The notes: generated by a model not told the origin, from the sequence alone. Positions 8,179 to 16,989 are shown, numbered from the stretch's first letter. The stretch is 64,000 nt of DNA from Amnibacterium endophyticum (GCF_042680685.1 NZ_JBHUEA010000015.1:1-64000), one strand, 5' to 3'. Program-made: numbers and translations.

Positions 8179-8232
8179 AGCCCCCGGGCACCCGACCGCC
8201 GGGGAAGGCGGACGATCGGGCGCCCGGGGGCT
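8179..8232 (-). terminator. Nested hairpin terminator after the glycosyltransferase operon
   Basis: A 17-base arm (8179-8195) pairs with 8216-8232 with a single mismatch. Within the loop CCGCC (8196-8200) pairs with GGCGG (8207-8211), extending the structure. It begins 18 bases after the stop of the GT39 gene on the transcribed strand. The rest of the 8076-8250 gap holds the ribosome site of the HtrA gene and presumably its promoter, which I cannot place. Confidence 0.75.
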
Positions 8233-8250
8233 GGGAGGGTCTGCGAGCCG

Positions 8251-10353
8251 TCAGGCTCCGCGGCCGGAGGGGCCGCCGGACAGGTCGTAGACGGTGACGC
8301 CGCCGATGGTCGTGGCGGTGAAGTTCGACTCCACCCAGTCGGCGATGTCCGCGGAGGCGCTCGAACCGCCGTTGGACCCGCCGCCGCGCATGCCGCTGCC
8401 GATGAACCAGTGGATGCGGCCCTGGGCGACGTCCTGCTCGAACTCCGCGAGGGTCGGCGACGGATCGCTGCCGTTGAAGCCGCCGATCGGCATCACCGCC
8501 TCGCCCGAGACCAGCTGGTACTGCGCGGCGTTCTGCGAGCCGACCGCCGCCGCGGCCCACGTGTACTGCGACGCGTCCGCCTTGAGCGCGGCGACCATCG
8601 CGGCATCGACGTCCACGGCCCCGCCGAGCAGGCCGCCGGCACCCCCTCGAGCGAACGCGCCGGTCCCGTTCCCGGTCGGAGCCCCCGGGCCGAAGCCCTG
8701 GGCACCGCCGAAGGCGCCCTGCTGCCCGCGCCCGCGGAAGCCGCGGAACCCGCCGCCGAGCCCCTGGTGCGCGCCGAAGGCGCGCTGGCCGGCGAATCCG
8801 GCCCGACCGCCGGGACCGCCGCCGAACCCGGTGCGCTCCACGGCGGGGCCGGCGGTCGGCAGCGAGCCCGTGTGCGCCGTCAGCGTCGTGTCCACGGACC
8901 AGGCCGCAGGCGCGGCGAGCGCCGCGACGAGGGCGGCGGCCGCGCCCACCACCGCGAGGCGCCGGCGCAGGGGCGCGGCCACCAGCGCGGCGGCGCCGAG
9001 GAGGCCGGCCAGCACCACGACCACCCGCAGCCAGGGCAGGAAGGTGCTCGCCCGGCTCATCAGGTACACGGACCAGCCGGTGGTGCCGAGCACCACGGCG
9101 GCGAGCACGACGCGTGCCCGGAGCGTCGCGCGGCGCTGCCAGAGCAGCCACGAGCCGGTGCCGACGAGGCCGCCGATCGCGGGAGCGAGGGCCACCGAGT
9201 AGTAGGGGTGGATGATGCCGGCGCCGAAGCTGAAGGCGAGGCCGGTGACGACGAGCGTGCCGCCGAGCAGCAGCACCGTGGCGCGCGACGCATCCGTGCG
9301 CGGGCGTCGCCGCAGCACCACGAGGCCGACGACGAGCAGGACGAGGGCGGCGGGCAGCAGCCAGGCGATCTGCGTGCCGAACTCCCCGGAGAAGAGGCGG
9401 GTGATGCCGGTCTCCCCCCACATGCCGCCGCCGGTCGCACCGCCCGCGGCACCGCCGGTCACGCTGCCGGTCTCGTTCCCGGTCAGGCGGCCGAGGCCGT
9501 TGTAGCCGAAGGTCAGCTCGAGGAAGGAGTCGTCCTGCGACCCGCCGATGAAGGGGCGCATCGACGCGGGGACCAGCTCGACGATCGCGACCCACCAGCC
9601 CGCCGACAGCACCAGCGTGCCGAGCGCGCCGAGCAGGTGCAGGAAGCGGGTGCCGAGCCGGCGCGGGGAGGCGAGCAGGACGACGCCCACGAGGACGGGC
9701 AGGATCAGGAACGCCTGCAGCTGCTTGGTCAGGAACGCGAAGCCGACCGCGACCCCCGCCCAGAGCAGCCAGCGCACGCGACCGTCCTCGACGTGCCGCA
9801 GCGTGAGGTACGTCGCCAGCGTGACGAGCAGCACGAGCAGCGCGTCCGGGTTGTTGAACCGGAACATCAGCACGGCGACCGGGGTCAGCGCGGTGACCGC
9901 CCCGGCGACGAGCGCGGCCTGCGGCACGAAGTGCCGGCGGACGATCGCGTGCACGAGCGCGACCGTGAGCACGCCCATGATCGCCTCGGGCAGCAGGATC
10001 GCGAACGGGCTCAGGCCGAACAGCCGCACCGACAGCGCCATCACCCACAGCGATGCGGGCGGCTTGTCGACGGTGATCGAGTTGCCGGCGTCGGAGGAGC
10101 CGTAGAGGAACGCCTCCCAGTTCGACGCGCCCGCCTGCACCGCCGCGGAGTAGAACGCGTTCGCGTAGCCGTTGACCGACAGGTTCCAGACGTACAGGAC
10201 CGCGGTGGCGGCGAGCAGGCCGAGGAACGCCGGGCGCACCCAGGCCGCGTCGGTCGCGCGCCCGCGCCAGAGGGCGCGCGGCGCGGAGCGGACACGGCCG
10301 CCGAGGCGGCCGAGGGCGGGTGCCGTGCGCGACGGCGGGGTGGTCGTGGTCAT
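8251..10353 (-). CDS. Family 39 membrane glycosyltransferase (ArnT/YkcB-like)
   Basis: Polytopic protein of 700 residues with about 12 predicted helices. The first extracytoplasmic loop carries AGASNWEAFLYGSSDAGNSI and DKPP, the signature of GT39/YkcB-type polyprenyl-phosphate-sugar transferases. The periplasmic C-terminal region starts with a roughly 70-residue stretch rich in Gly, Phe, Arg and Gln (GGGFRGFRGRGQQGAF), then a folded domain ending TIGGVTVYDLSGG. The ATG overlaps the stop of the upstream GT2-GtrA gene (ATGA), so the two are coupled. The GT2 partner probably makes the lipid-linked sugar donor that this enzyme transfers to a cell-envelope acceptor; sugar and acceptor are unknown. 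Glycine-rich inserts are usual in this family. Confidence 0.9.
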   Translation of the reverse strand: MTTTTPPSRTAPALGRLGGRVRSAPRALWRGRATDAAWVRPAFLGLLAATAVLYVWNLSVNGYANAFYSAAVQAGASNWEAFLYGSSDAGNSITVDKPPASLWVMALSVRLFGLSPFAILLPEAIMGVLTVALVHAIVRRHFVPQAALVAGAVTALTPVAVLMFRFNNPDALLVLLVTLATYLTLRHVEDGRVRWLLWAGVAVGFAFLTKQLQAFLILPVLVGVVLLASPRRLGTRFLHLLGALGTLVLSAGWWVAIVELVPASMRPFIGGSQDDSFLELTFGYNGLGRLTGNETGSVTGGAAGGATGGGMWGETGITRLFSGEFGTQIAWLLPAALVLLVVGLVVLRRRPRTDASRATVLLLGGTLVVTGLAFSFGAGIIHPYYSVALAPAIGGLVGTGSWLLWQRRATLRARVVLAAVVLGTTGWSVYLMSRASTFLPWLRVVVVLAGLLGAAALVAAPLRRRLAVVGAAAALVAALAAPAAWSVDTTLTAHTGSLPTAGPAVERTGFGGGPGGRAGFAGQRAFGAHQGLGGGFRGFRGRGQQGAFGGAQGFGPGAPTGNGTGAFARGGAGGLLGGAVDVDAAMVAALKADASQYTWAAAAVGSQNAAQYQLVSGEAVMPIGGFNGSDPSPTLAEFEQDVAQGRIHWFIGSGMRGGGSNGGSSASADIADWVESNFTATTIGGVTVYDLSGGPSGRGA

Positions 10354-11621
10354 GGCAGGAGCTCCAGGTGGTCGGGCTCCGAGGCGGTCTGCTCGGAGGA
10401 GTCATGGGCCGGTTCGCGGCGCCGCCGCCCCGGCGCCGCCCGACGGGTGCGGAAGACCCAGCCGCGCAGCAGCACGAACCGGACGACGGTCGCGACGAGG
10501 TTGGCGGCGGTGAGGACGAGGATCTCGGTCAGCGGGGAGGCCTGCGGTGCAGCGCTGTGCAGCGCCAGCAGCGATCCGGAGGTGATGCCCCACGCGATCC
10601 CGAAGACGACGAGCCCCTGCACCTGGTGCCTCACAGCCCCGAGGCGCCCCGTCACCCCGAAGGTGAACCAGCGGTTCGCCCAGGTGTTGCCGATCGCCGT
10701 CGCGAGCAGCGCCAGGAAGTTCGCCGCCTGCCCGCCGAACAGCGGCCGCAGCACGAGGAAGAGCAGCGCGAACGCGATCGTGGACGCGCCACCGACCGCC
10801 GCGAAGCGGATCACCTGGCTCTTGAACGAGGGCCGGGTCGCGGGTGCGAGCGGTCGTCGCCCGAGCTCCTCCGCGATCGCCTCGACCGGGATGCGGTGGC
10901 GCGTGAGGTCGGCGAGCAGCCGGGCGATGCCGCGGAGGTCGTCCTTCGCCGTCTGCACGATGTCGACGCGGCTGTCGGGATCGTCCTCCCAGTCGACCGG
11001 CACCTCGTGGATGCGCAGCCCGGAGCGCTCGGCGAGCACGAGCAGCTCCGTGTCGAAGAACCAGCCGTCGTCCTGCACGAGCGGCAGCAGCCGCTCGGCC
11101 GCCTCCTTCGTGACCGCCTTGAAGCCGCACTGCGCGTCGCTGAACGACGCCGACAGCACCGCGCGGAGGATCCCGTTGTACGACCGGCTGATCAGCTCGC
11201 GCTTCGAGCCGCGCACCACCCGGCTCGTGCGGCTGAGCCGGGAGCCGATCGCGAGGTCGGAGTGGCCGGACAGCAGCGGCGCGACCAGGGGCCCGAGCCC
11301 GGCGAGGTCGGTGGAGAGGTCGACGTCGAGGTAGGCGAGCACGCGGGCGTCGGACGCGCCCCAGGCATGGCGCAGCGCCAGCCCGCGCCCCTTGCGCTCG
11401 AGCCGGACCGCGTGCACGTCCGACAGGGTGCGGACCAGCCCCTGCGCGACCTCGGACGTGCCGTCCGTGCTCGCGTTGTCGACGACGGTGATGCGCCAGT
11501 CGACCGGCATGTGGCGGCACAGGTAGTCGTGGAGGCGCCAGATGCTGGCCTGCAGCACGTGCGCCTCGTTGTGGACCGGCACCACGATCTCGACGTCGGG
11601 TCCGGCGCTCGTCTCAGTCAC
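10350..11621 (-). CDS. Family 2 glycosyltransferase fused to a GtrA-like membrane domain
   Basis: Protein of 423 residues with two domains. The N-terminal GT2 domain (about 1-235) resembles dolichyl-/polyprenyl-phosphate sugar synthases: VEIVVPVHNEAHVL, DNASTDGT, DVDLSTDL for metal and donor binding, and DAQCGFKAV. The C-terminal domain (about 270-400) has four membrane helices with FAAVGGASTIAFALLFLVLR and ANRWFTFG, typical of GtrA/DPMS membrane domains. It likely builds and flips a polyprenyl-phosphate sugar for the coupled GT39 enzyme. The start is GTG at 11621, chosen because it begins the domain and lies 7 bases after a possible -10 hexamer CAGAGT. The C-terminus is a short charged tail. 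Confidence 0.9.
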   Translation of the reverse strand: MTETSAGPDVEIVVPVHNEAHVLQASIWRLHDYLCRHMPVDWRITVVDNASTDGTSEVAQGLVRTLSDVHAVRLERKGRGLALRHAWGASDARVLAYLDVDLSTDLAGLGPLVAPLLSGHSDLAIGSRLSRTSRVVRGSKRELISRSYNGILRAVLSASFSDAQCGFKAVTKEAAERLLPLVQDDGWFFDTELLVLAERSGLRIHEVPVDWEDDPDSRVDIVQTAKDDLRGIARLLADLTRHRIPVEAIAEELGRRPLAPATRPSFKSQVIRFAAVGGASTIAFALLFLVLRPLFGGQAANFLALLATAIGNTWANRWFTFGVTGRLGAVRHQVQGLVVFGIAWGITSGSLLALHSAAPQASPLTEILVLTAANLVATVVRFVLLRGWVFRTRRAAPGRRRREPAHDSSEQTASEPDHLELLP

Positions 11622-11737
11622 GAGCGGGACTCTGGGTCGCGAGTCTTCGCGGTTTCTCGGTCGAACCGATGACGACGGCTCGGAGATCCGATCGCCTTCC
11701 GAAGAGGCTCGGCGCGATGCCCCGGTGTCGCCCGGCG

Positions 11738-13600
11738 TCAGGCGGGTTGCGCGTCCGCCCGCTCGGAGGACTGCTCGGCCGCGAGCCGGGCGTACAGGCC
11801 TCCGAGCCGCAGCAGCTCACCGTGGGTGCCCCGCTCGACGACCCGGCCGGCCTCGAGCACGAGGATCTCGTCGGCGTCGACGATGGTCGAGAGCCGGTGG
11901 GCGATCGCGATCGTCGTCCGGCCGGACGACGCGGCCTCGAGCGCCTGCTGGACCACGCGCTCGGACACCGAGTCGAGTGCGCTCGTCGCCTCGTCCAGCA
12001 GCACCACGGGCGGGTTCTTCAGCAGCACGCGCGCGATCGCCACCCGCTGCTTCTCGCCGCCGGACAGCCGGTAGCCGCGCTCCCCCACCACGGTGTCGTA
12101 GCCCTCGGGGAAGCGGGCGATCGTGTCGTGGATGTTCGCCCCGCGCGCGGCCTCCTCGAGCTCCGCGTCCGTCGCGTCCGGCTTGGCGTAGCGCAGGTTC
12201 TCGCGGATCGTCGCGTGGAACAGGTACGTCTCCTGGCTGACGATGCCGATGGACGCGCGCAGCGAGTCCTGCGACAGGTCCCGCACGTCGACCCCGGCGA
12301 AGCGCACCGTGCCGCTCGTGGCGTCGTAGAGCCGCGGCACCAGGTAGCCGACGGTCGTCTTGCCGGCGCCGGAGGGCCCGACCAGGGCCACGGTGCGCCC
12401 CGGCTCCGCCACGAAGGACACCTCGCGGAGGATCGGCTCCGCCGGCTCCCCCTCCGCGGCCGGGTACGCGAAGCCGACCCGGTCGAGCTCGACCCGGCCG
12501 AGCGCCGGCCCGCTCGGCACCGGCACGGCGGCGGGCGAGTCCGAGATCGCGGGGGTCAGGTCCAGGTACTCGAAGATGCGGGCGAAGAGCGCCGACGAGG
12601 TCTGGAGGTCGAGGGCGACCCGCAGCAGGCCCATCAGCGGCCAGGTCAGCCGCGCCTGCACCGTGGTGAAGGCGACGATCGTGCCGGCGGTGATCCCCTG
12701 GTCGCCGCCCACGAGCAGCACGCCGGCCGCGAGGTACACGAGCGCGGGGACGATCAGCAGGAAGACCTGCACGGTCGCGAAGAAGCCCTGCCCGGTCATC
12801 TCCTGCCGCACCTGCAGCCGCAGCTGCCGCTCGCTCTCCTCGGTGTACCGCGCCGTCTCCTGCCGCTGCCGGGTGAACGCCTTCGCGAGCAGGATCCCGC
12901 TCACGCTCAGGGCCTCCTGCGTGATCGCGGAGAGCTCCGACAGCGACTCCTGCGTCTTCGTCGCGATGCGCGCGCGGCGCTGACCGACGCGACGCTGCAC
13001 GAGGGCGAGCAGCGGCAGGAGCACCACGGCGATCAGGGTGAGCGGCGGGCTGAGCAGCAGCATCGCCACGAACGCCGCGATCACGGTGACGGTGTTGCCG
13101 ACCACGGAAGAGACCGTGTTCGACAGCACGTTCGCGACGCCGCCGACGTCGTTCTGCAGCCGCGACTGGATCACGCCGGTGCGGGTGCGCGTGAAGAAGC
13201 CGAGCTCCATCTGCTGCAGCCGGGTGAACAGCCGCTCGCGCAGCGACGCGGTGACCCCGTTGCCGACCGTCGCGGTCAGCCAGGTCTGCCACACGCCGAG
13301 CACCTGCGAGACGACCCAGACGAGCACCATCGCGCCGACGATCTCGGCGAGCCGCGGCAGGTCCGGCCCGCCCGCCGGGAAGAGCCCCTGGTCGAACGCC
13401 TGCTCGGTGAGCAGCGGGGGCAGCACGGTGAGCCCCGCGGTCACGAGCACGAGGGCGATCGTCAGCACCAGCTTCGCCCGGTAGGGCTGGAACAGCTCGC
13501 GGAGACGCCGGCCGAAGTCGGGGATGCGCGGTGCCCGCGCGTTCTCCTCCCGCGCGGCGGAGGCGTCGCGCGCGGGGGACCGCACCATCCGCATGCTCAT
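11738..13600 (-). CDS. ABC exporter, fused membrane and ATPase domains
   Basis: Half-transporter of 620 residues, acting as a dimer. The six-helix membrane domain covers about residues 30-330 and contains LTEQAFDQGLF and GFFTRTRTGVIQSRLQNDV. The nucleotide-binding domain covers about 370-610: Walker A GPSGAGKTT, Q-loop IVSQETYLF, signature LSGGEKQR, Walker B VLLDEATSALD and H-loop IAHRLST. All catalytic residues are intact. The closest general type is an MsbA/LmrA-like lipid or drug exporter; the substrate cannot be inferred. I chose ATG 13600 (MSMRM...) because the open frame upstream is GC-rich read-through; ATG 13594 and 13588 are alternatives. It has no coupled partner, so it is probably a homodimer. 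Confidence 0.92.
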   Translation of the reverse strand: MSMRMVRSPARDASAAREENARAPRIPDFGRRLRELFQPYRAKLVLTIALVLVTAGLTVLPPLLTEQAFDQGLFPAGGPDLPRLAEIVGAMVLVWVVSQVLGVWQTWLTATVGNGVTASLRERLFTRLQQMELGFFTRTRTGVIQSRLQNDVGGVANVLSNTVSSVVGNTVTVIAAFVAMLLLSPPLTLIAVVLLPLLALVQRRVGQRRARIATKTQESLSELSAITQEALSVSGILLAKAFTRQRQETARYTEESERQLRLQVRQEMTGQGFFATVQVFLLIVPALVYLAAGVLLVGGDQGITAGTIVAFTTVQARLTWPLMGLLRVALDLQTSSALFARIFEYLDLTPAISDSPAAVPVPSGPALGRVELDRVGFAYPAAEGEPAEPILREVSFVAEPGRTVALVGPSGAGKTTVGYLVPRLYDATSGTVRFAGVDVRDLSQDSLRASIGIVSQETYLFHATIRENLRYAKPDATDAELEEAARGANIHDTIARFPEGYDTVVGERGYRLSGGEKQRVAIARVLLKNPPVVLLDEATSALDSVSERVVQQALEAASSGRTTIAIAHRLSTIVDADEILVLEAGRVVERGTHGELLRLGGLYARLAAEQSSERADAQPA

Positions 13601-13707
13601 CGCCCCAGAGGCTAGAGCGGGTCGCCGACCCCGGTGCGCGTGTTCGCCGACGGCACCCGTTCGGACGCCTCCCGGCCCGGTCGGAGGCGGCACCCAGGCC
13701 CGCTCCG

Positions 13708-13713
13708 TAGCGT
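13708..13713 (+). promoter_or_regulatory. -10 element, leaderless gene at 13720
   Basis: TAGCGT, 6 bases, ATG 13720. No ribosome site. Confidence 0.55.
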
Positions 13714-13719
13714 CCCGAC

Positions 13720-14175
13720 ATGAGCGATCAGCACGACCACGCCACGGACCCGACCGCGACGCCTCGCGACGGCTCCCCCGACTACGCCCCGCCGAGCGAC
13801 CTGCCGCTGCCCGGCGACCACGAAGCGCACGGGGGTGGCGCGCACCGCGCCGACGGCCCCGCGGTCGCGGCCGGCCGCACGGACGACGGCGACTCCGTGA
13901 CCTCCACCTACAGCGACGCCCCCGAGGTCGCCCAGCGCTCCGCCGCCGACGACGGCCGCGACGAGGGCGCCACGCGGTCCGACGCGGCGCAGGCACCGGG
14001 CGCGACGGCGCCGGACGGGTCGCCGTTCGAGAAGGGCGACCCCCGCGACCTCAACGACCCCGGGCACGTCTTCGACCAGACCAACGGCATGGTCGACGCG
14101 CTGGACGGCGACAGCGACGGGCTCGCCGGCAGCGACGAGCACAGCGCGGCGGAGAAGACGACGACGGAGAGCTGA
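13720..14175 (+). CDS. Acidic protein with DPGHVFDQTNGM box, copy 1
   Basis: Protein of 151 residues, very rich in Asp, Ala, Gly and Pro and predicted disordered, with no signal peptide or membrane helix. The C-terminal box reads DPGHVFDQTNGMVDALDGDS followed by DG and an SDEHSAAE tail. The same box ends the next protein, so the two are tandem paralogs with diverged N-terminal parts. The DxDGD-like stretch could bind a cation, but this is not shown. Each has its own leaderless promoter. No family is recognised. The position between an ABC exporter and a glucosidase gives no functional clue. Confidence 0.75.
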   Translation: MSDQHDHATDPTATPRDGSPDYAPPSDLPLPGDHEAHGGGAHRADGPAVAAGRTDDGDSVTSTYSDAPEVAQRSAADDGRDEGATRSDAAQAPGATAPDGSPFEKGDPRDLNDPGHVFDQTNGMVDALDGDSDGLAGSDEHSAAEKTTTES

Positions 14176-14206
14176 CGCAGCCCGGCGCGTTCGCAGCCGG
14201 CCTCAC

Positions 14207-14212
14207 TACGGT
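14207..14212 (+). promoter_or_regulatory. -10 element, leaderless gene at 14219
   Basis: TACGGT, 6 bases, ATG 14219. It lies in the 43-base gap after copy 1 and gives copy 2 its own transcript. Confidence 0.55.
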
Positions 14213-14218
14213 GCGGCC

Positions 14219-14542
14219 ATGAGCGACACCGCGCGCGACGTCGAGGGCGACGCCGCCGACCAGAACGAGCACCTGACGGTCGAGGACTCCGGGACGACGA
14301 CCGATCCCGGAGACCTCGCCGGCACCGACGAGGAGCCGGCCTCCGGCTCGAACGGGATCGAGGATCCCGGTCACGTCTTCGACCAGACCAACGGCATGGC
14401 CGACGGACTGGACGGGGACAGCGACGGCACCGCCGAGAGCGACGAGCTGAGCGCGGCGGAGCGGGACCGCGAGGACCCGACCGTCGAGGACGACGAGGTC
14501 CGCGCGGACGACGACGGGGTGCACGACCTGCGCGACCGGTGA
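14219..14542 (+). CDS. Acidic protein with DPGHVFDQTNGM box, copy 2
   Basis: Protein of 107 residues, strongly acidic and predicted disordered. It carries DPGHVFDQTNGMADGLDGDS, then DGTAESDELSAAE, matching copy 1 nearly residue for residue across about 35 positions, while the flanking parts differ. This looks like a tandem gene duplication that kept the box. It is followed directly by a bidirectional hairpin terminator. Function unknown. Confidence 0.75.
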   Translation: MSDTARDVEGDAADQNEHLTVEDSGTTTDPGDLAGTDEEPASGSNGIEDPGHVFDQTNGMADGLDGDSDGTAESDELSAAERDREDPTVEDDEVRADDDGVHDLRDR

Positions 14543-14545
14543 GCC

Positions 14546-14581
14546 GTTCCGGGGGCGGGCCGATGGACCCGCCCCCGGAAC
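14546..14581. terminator. Bidirectional terminator
   Basis: A perfect 14-bp stem (14546-14559 with 14568-14581) with an 8-base loop lies in the 46 bases between the convergent stops at 14542 and 14589, so it can end transcription from both sides. Confidence 0.85.
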
Positions 14582-14588
14582 GCCCGGC

Positions 14589-16220
14589 TCAGCGCGGGTC
14601 CCGGATCCAGGCGGTGGCGTCGGCGGGCAGCAGCCGGTCGTCGCCGAGAGGCGCCGAGCAGAGCAGGACCTCGCCGGGCGGCAGCGGCGTCGCCTCGCCG
14701 AACGCGGTGACGGAGCGCCAGCCGCCCTCACGCTCGATCTCGAGCACCGACGGCCGGACGTCCGGCAGGGTCGCCGACTCGCCGTCGCCCAGCGAGGCGC
14801 GCAGCCGCAGCGCGCTCCGGTAGAGCTCGAGCGTCGAGTCGGGGTCGCCCTCCTGCACCTCGACCGCGAGATCCGCGAACCACGCCGGCTGCGGGAGGAA
14901 CGCCCCGCCGTCGCCGAACCCGAACGAGCCGCCCTCCGCCGTCCACGGCAGGGGCACGCGCGCGCCGTCGCGTCCCTTGTCCGTGTGCCCGTGCCGCTCC
15001 CAGATCGGGTCCTGCAGCACCTCGAACGGCAGGTCCGCGACCTCCGGCAGCCCCAGCTCCTCCCCCTGGTACAGGTAGGCGGCGCCCGGCAGGGCGAGCA
15101 TCAGCAGGGCCGCAGCGCGTGCGCGGCGCAGCCCGAGCGCGCGGTCCTCCGCCGGCTGCGCGCCGTGCGTCATCAGCCAAGCGGGCAGGTCGACGTCCGT
15201 CGGCAGCCCGAAGCGGCTGGCGTGCCGCACGATGTCGTGGTTCGACAGCACCCACGTCGACGACGCGCCCACCGATCGCGCGCGGTCGAGGCACTCGGCG
15301 ATCGTGCGCCGGAAGGCGTCGCGCTCCCAGGGCACGAGCACCAGGTCGAACTGGAAGGCCTGCCCGAGCTCGTCCGGCCGGGCGTAGAGCGGCAGGCGGG
15401 ACGGCGAGGCCCACGCCTCGGCGACCGCGGAGCGCGGCGGGTCGTACTCGTTCAGCACGGTCCGCCACCCGCGGAAGATCTCGTGCACCTCGTCGCGGTC
15501 GAAGAGCGGGTCGGTGCCGTCGTCGACGAGCACGTCGCGCGAGATCCGCGGGTAGCTGCGGAGCGGCTCGGCGAGGTCCTTCGCGAGCCCGTGGGCGACG
15601 TCCACGCGGAAGCCGTCGACGCCGCGGTCCGACCAGAAGCGCAGGATCCGGTGGAACTCCTCCCGCACCTCCGGGTTGCTCCAGTCGAAGTCGGGCTGCT
15701 CGGGCGCGAACAGGTGCAGGTACCACTGCCCATCCGGCACCCGGGTCCAGGCCGACCCGCCGAAGTGGCTGACCCAGTCGGACGGCGGCTCGGACCCGCC
15801 CTCGCCGGTGCCGTCCCGGAAGACGTACCGCGCGCGCTCGGGCGAGCCGGGAGCGGCGGCGAGCGCCTGCTGGAACCACGCGTGCCCGGAGCCCGAGTGG
15901 TTCGGGACGATGTCGACCACGATGCGGATGCGGGCGGCGTGCAGGGCCGCGACGACCTCGTCGAACTGCTGGAGCGTGCCGATCCGCGGGTCGACGTCGG
16001 TGTAGTCGTCGACGTCGTAGCCGCCGTCGGCGAGCGCCGACGGGTAGAACGGGCTCAGCCACACGGCGTCGACGCCGAGCCGCTCGAGGTACGGCACCCG
16101 CGACAGCAGCCCCTCGAGGTCGCCGATGCCGTCGGCGTTCCCGTCGGCGAAGCTGCGGGGGTACACCTGGTAGACGACCGCCGTCCGCCACCAGTCCGGG
16201 TCGTCGAGGTCTCGTCGCAC
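14589..16220 (-). CDS. GH13 alpha-glucosidase (oligo-1,6-glucosidase type)
   Basis: Cytoplasmic glycoside hydrolase of 543 residues. GH13 regions are all visible: DIVPNHSG (region I), GFRVDVAHG with nucleophile Asp (II), AVAEAWASP with acid/base Glu (III) and LSNHDIVRH (IV). The start DDPDWWRTAVVYQVYPRSFA is typical of intracellular alpha-glucosidases. It should cleave short alpha-glucosides imported by the divergent ABC system (17.1-20.6 kb). The GTG start at 16220 lies 8 bases after a TAGGGT hexamer. There is no signal peptide. It is oriented away from the transporter, so both could share control by the LacI regulator at 21.0 kb, though no second operator copy was found at this promoter. 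Confidence 0.92.
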   Translation of the reverse strand: MRRDLDDPDWWRTAVVYQVYPRSFADGNADGIGDLEGLLSRVPYLERLGVDAVWLSPFYPSALADGGYDVDDYTDVDPRIGTLQQFDEVVAALHAARIRIVVDIVPNHSGSGHAWFQQALAAAPGSPERARYVFRDGTGEGGSEPPSDWVSHFGGSAWTRVPDGQWYLHLFAPEQPDFDWSNPEVREEFHRILRFWSDRGVDGFRVDVAHGLAKDLAEPLRSYPRISRDVLVDDGTDPLFDRDEVHEIFRGWRTVLNEYDPPRSAVAEAWASPSRLPLYARPDELGQAFQFDLVLVPWERDAFRRTIAECLDRARSVGASSTWVLSNHDIVRHASRFGLPTDVDLPAWLMTHGAQPAEDRALGLRRARAAALLMLALPGAAYLYQGEELGLPEVADLPFEVLQDPIWERHGHTDKGRDGARVPLPWTAEGGSFGFGDGGAFLPQPAWFADLAVEVQEGDPDSTLELYRSALRLRASLGDGESATLPDVRPSVLEIEREGGWRSVTAFGEATPLPPGEVLLCSAPLGDDRLLPADATAWIRDPR

Positions 16221-16266
16221 GACCAGGAACCCTAGGGCGGGCTCGCGGCCGGCGGGCGAGCGGACG

Positions 16267-16941
16267 ATGATGCGGCGTGTGACGGAGCGGTCGCACGAGG
16301 AGGGCGCGGCCCCGGGCGCCGGCGAGCTGGCGCGGCGGCGGCGCGACCTCTACCGGCGCGACGCGACGCCTGGCGCGGCGGCCGCGTACCGGAGGGACCT
16401 GTCGGACCTGCAGCGGTCCGTCGAGCCCGACGGGACGGCGGCGGATCCGACGCCCGCCGTCCTGCCGGCGTCCGCCCCGCCGAGCGCCGCCGCCCGACCC
16501 GGTCGGCGGCTGCTCCTGGCGGCGGTCGTCGTGGCCGCGGTCGTGGGCACGGCACTGGGGCTCGCCCTGCCGCGGCCCGGCGCACCGGCCTCGACGGCGG
16601 CGGCCCTCGCCGTCTTCGGCACCGCCCAGCGGGAGGACGACCGGCCGCCTCGCGCGCTGCTGCCGCCGGCGCTGCTGCCGGACACCACCCGGCTGCTCGG
16701 CACCTCGACGACGAGCGGGCTGCGGGTGTACGCGGCCCGGGACCGCGCCGACCGGGTGTGCCTGCTGGCGATCGAGCGGGAGCTCGACACCCTGAGCGCC
16801 TGCACCGAGCCCCGCGGCTTCGCCGCCGGGGGCCTGGCGCTCAGGCTGCAGGTCGACGTGGACCCCGTGGACGACTCCCCGGTCGTCCGGCCGCGGTGGA
16901 TCGAGCCGACGTGGTCGCCCGACGGCGCCTTCGCCTTCTGA
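16267..16941 (+). CDS. Unknown single-pass membrane protein
   Basis: Protein of 224 residues with a charged N-terminal cytoplasmic part (about 1-75), one membrane helix (about 80-103) and an extracytoplasmic domain of about 120 residues. That domain has two cysteines (CLLAIE and SACTEP) that could form a disulfide. The architecture resembles an anti-sigma-like or envelope sensor protein, but no zinc-finger motif is present and no sigma factor is adjacent. The start is uncertain: ATG 16267 or 16270 both fit and no good ribosome site is seen. It lies between the glucosidase and the sugar transporter genes but has no evident sugar role. Confidence 0.65.
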   Translation: MMRRVTERSHEEGAAPGAGELARRRRDLYRRDATPGAAAAYRRDLSDLQRSVEPDGTAADPTPAVLPASAPPSAAARPGRRLLLAAVVVAAVVGTALGLALPRPGAPASTAAALAVFGTAQREDDRPPRALLPPALLPDTTRLLGTSTTSGLRVYAARDRADRVCLLAIERELDTLSACTEPRGFAAGGLALRLQVDVDPVDDSPVVRPRWIEPTWSPDGAFAF

Positions 16942-16975
16942 GCACGAGCGGGGTCACCGAACGGTCACGGCTGCC

Positions 16976-16989
16976 TGCAAACGGTTGCA
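16976..16989 (+). promoter_or_regulatory. Palindromic LacI-type operator overlapping a -35
   Basis: TGCAAACGGTTGCA has perfect 5-base arms (TGCAA/TTGCA) around ACGG, the shape of LacI/GalR family operators. It overlaps the TTGCAA hexamer used as -35 for the binding-protein gene, so a bound repressor would block polymerase. The likely ligand is the LacI protein encoded at 21000. Confidence 0.65.

Noticed and set aside
8410..11334. A 974-codon plus-strand open frame
   Set aside because: It lies antisense to two well-supported glycosyltransferase genes and encodes only Arg/Glu/Gly-rich low-complexity sequence.
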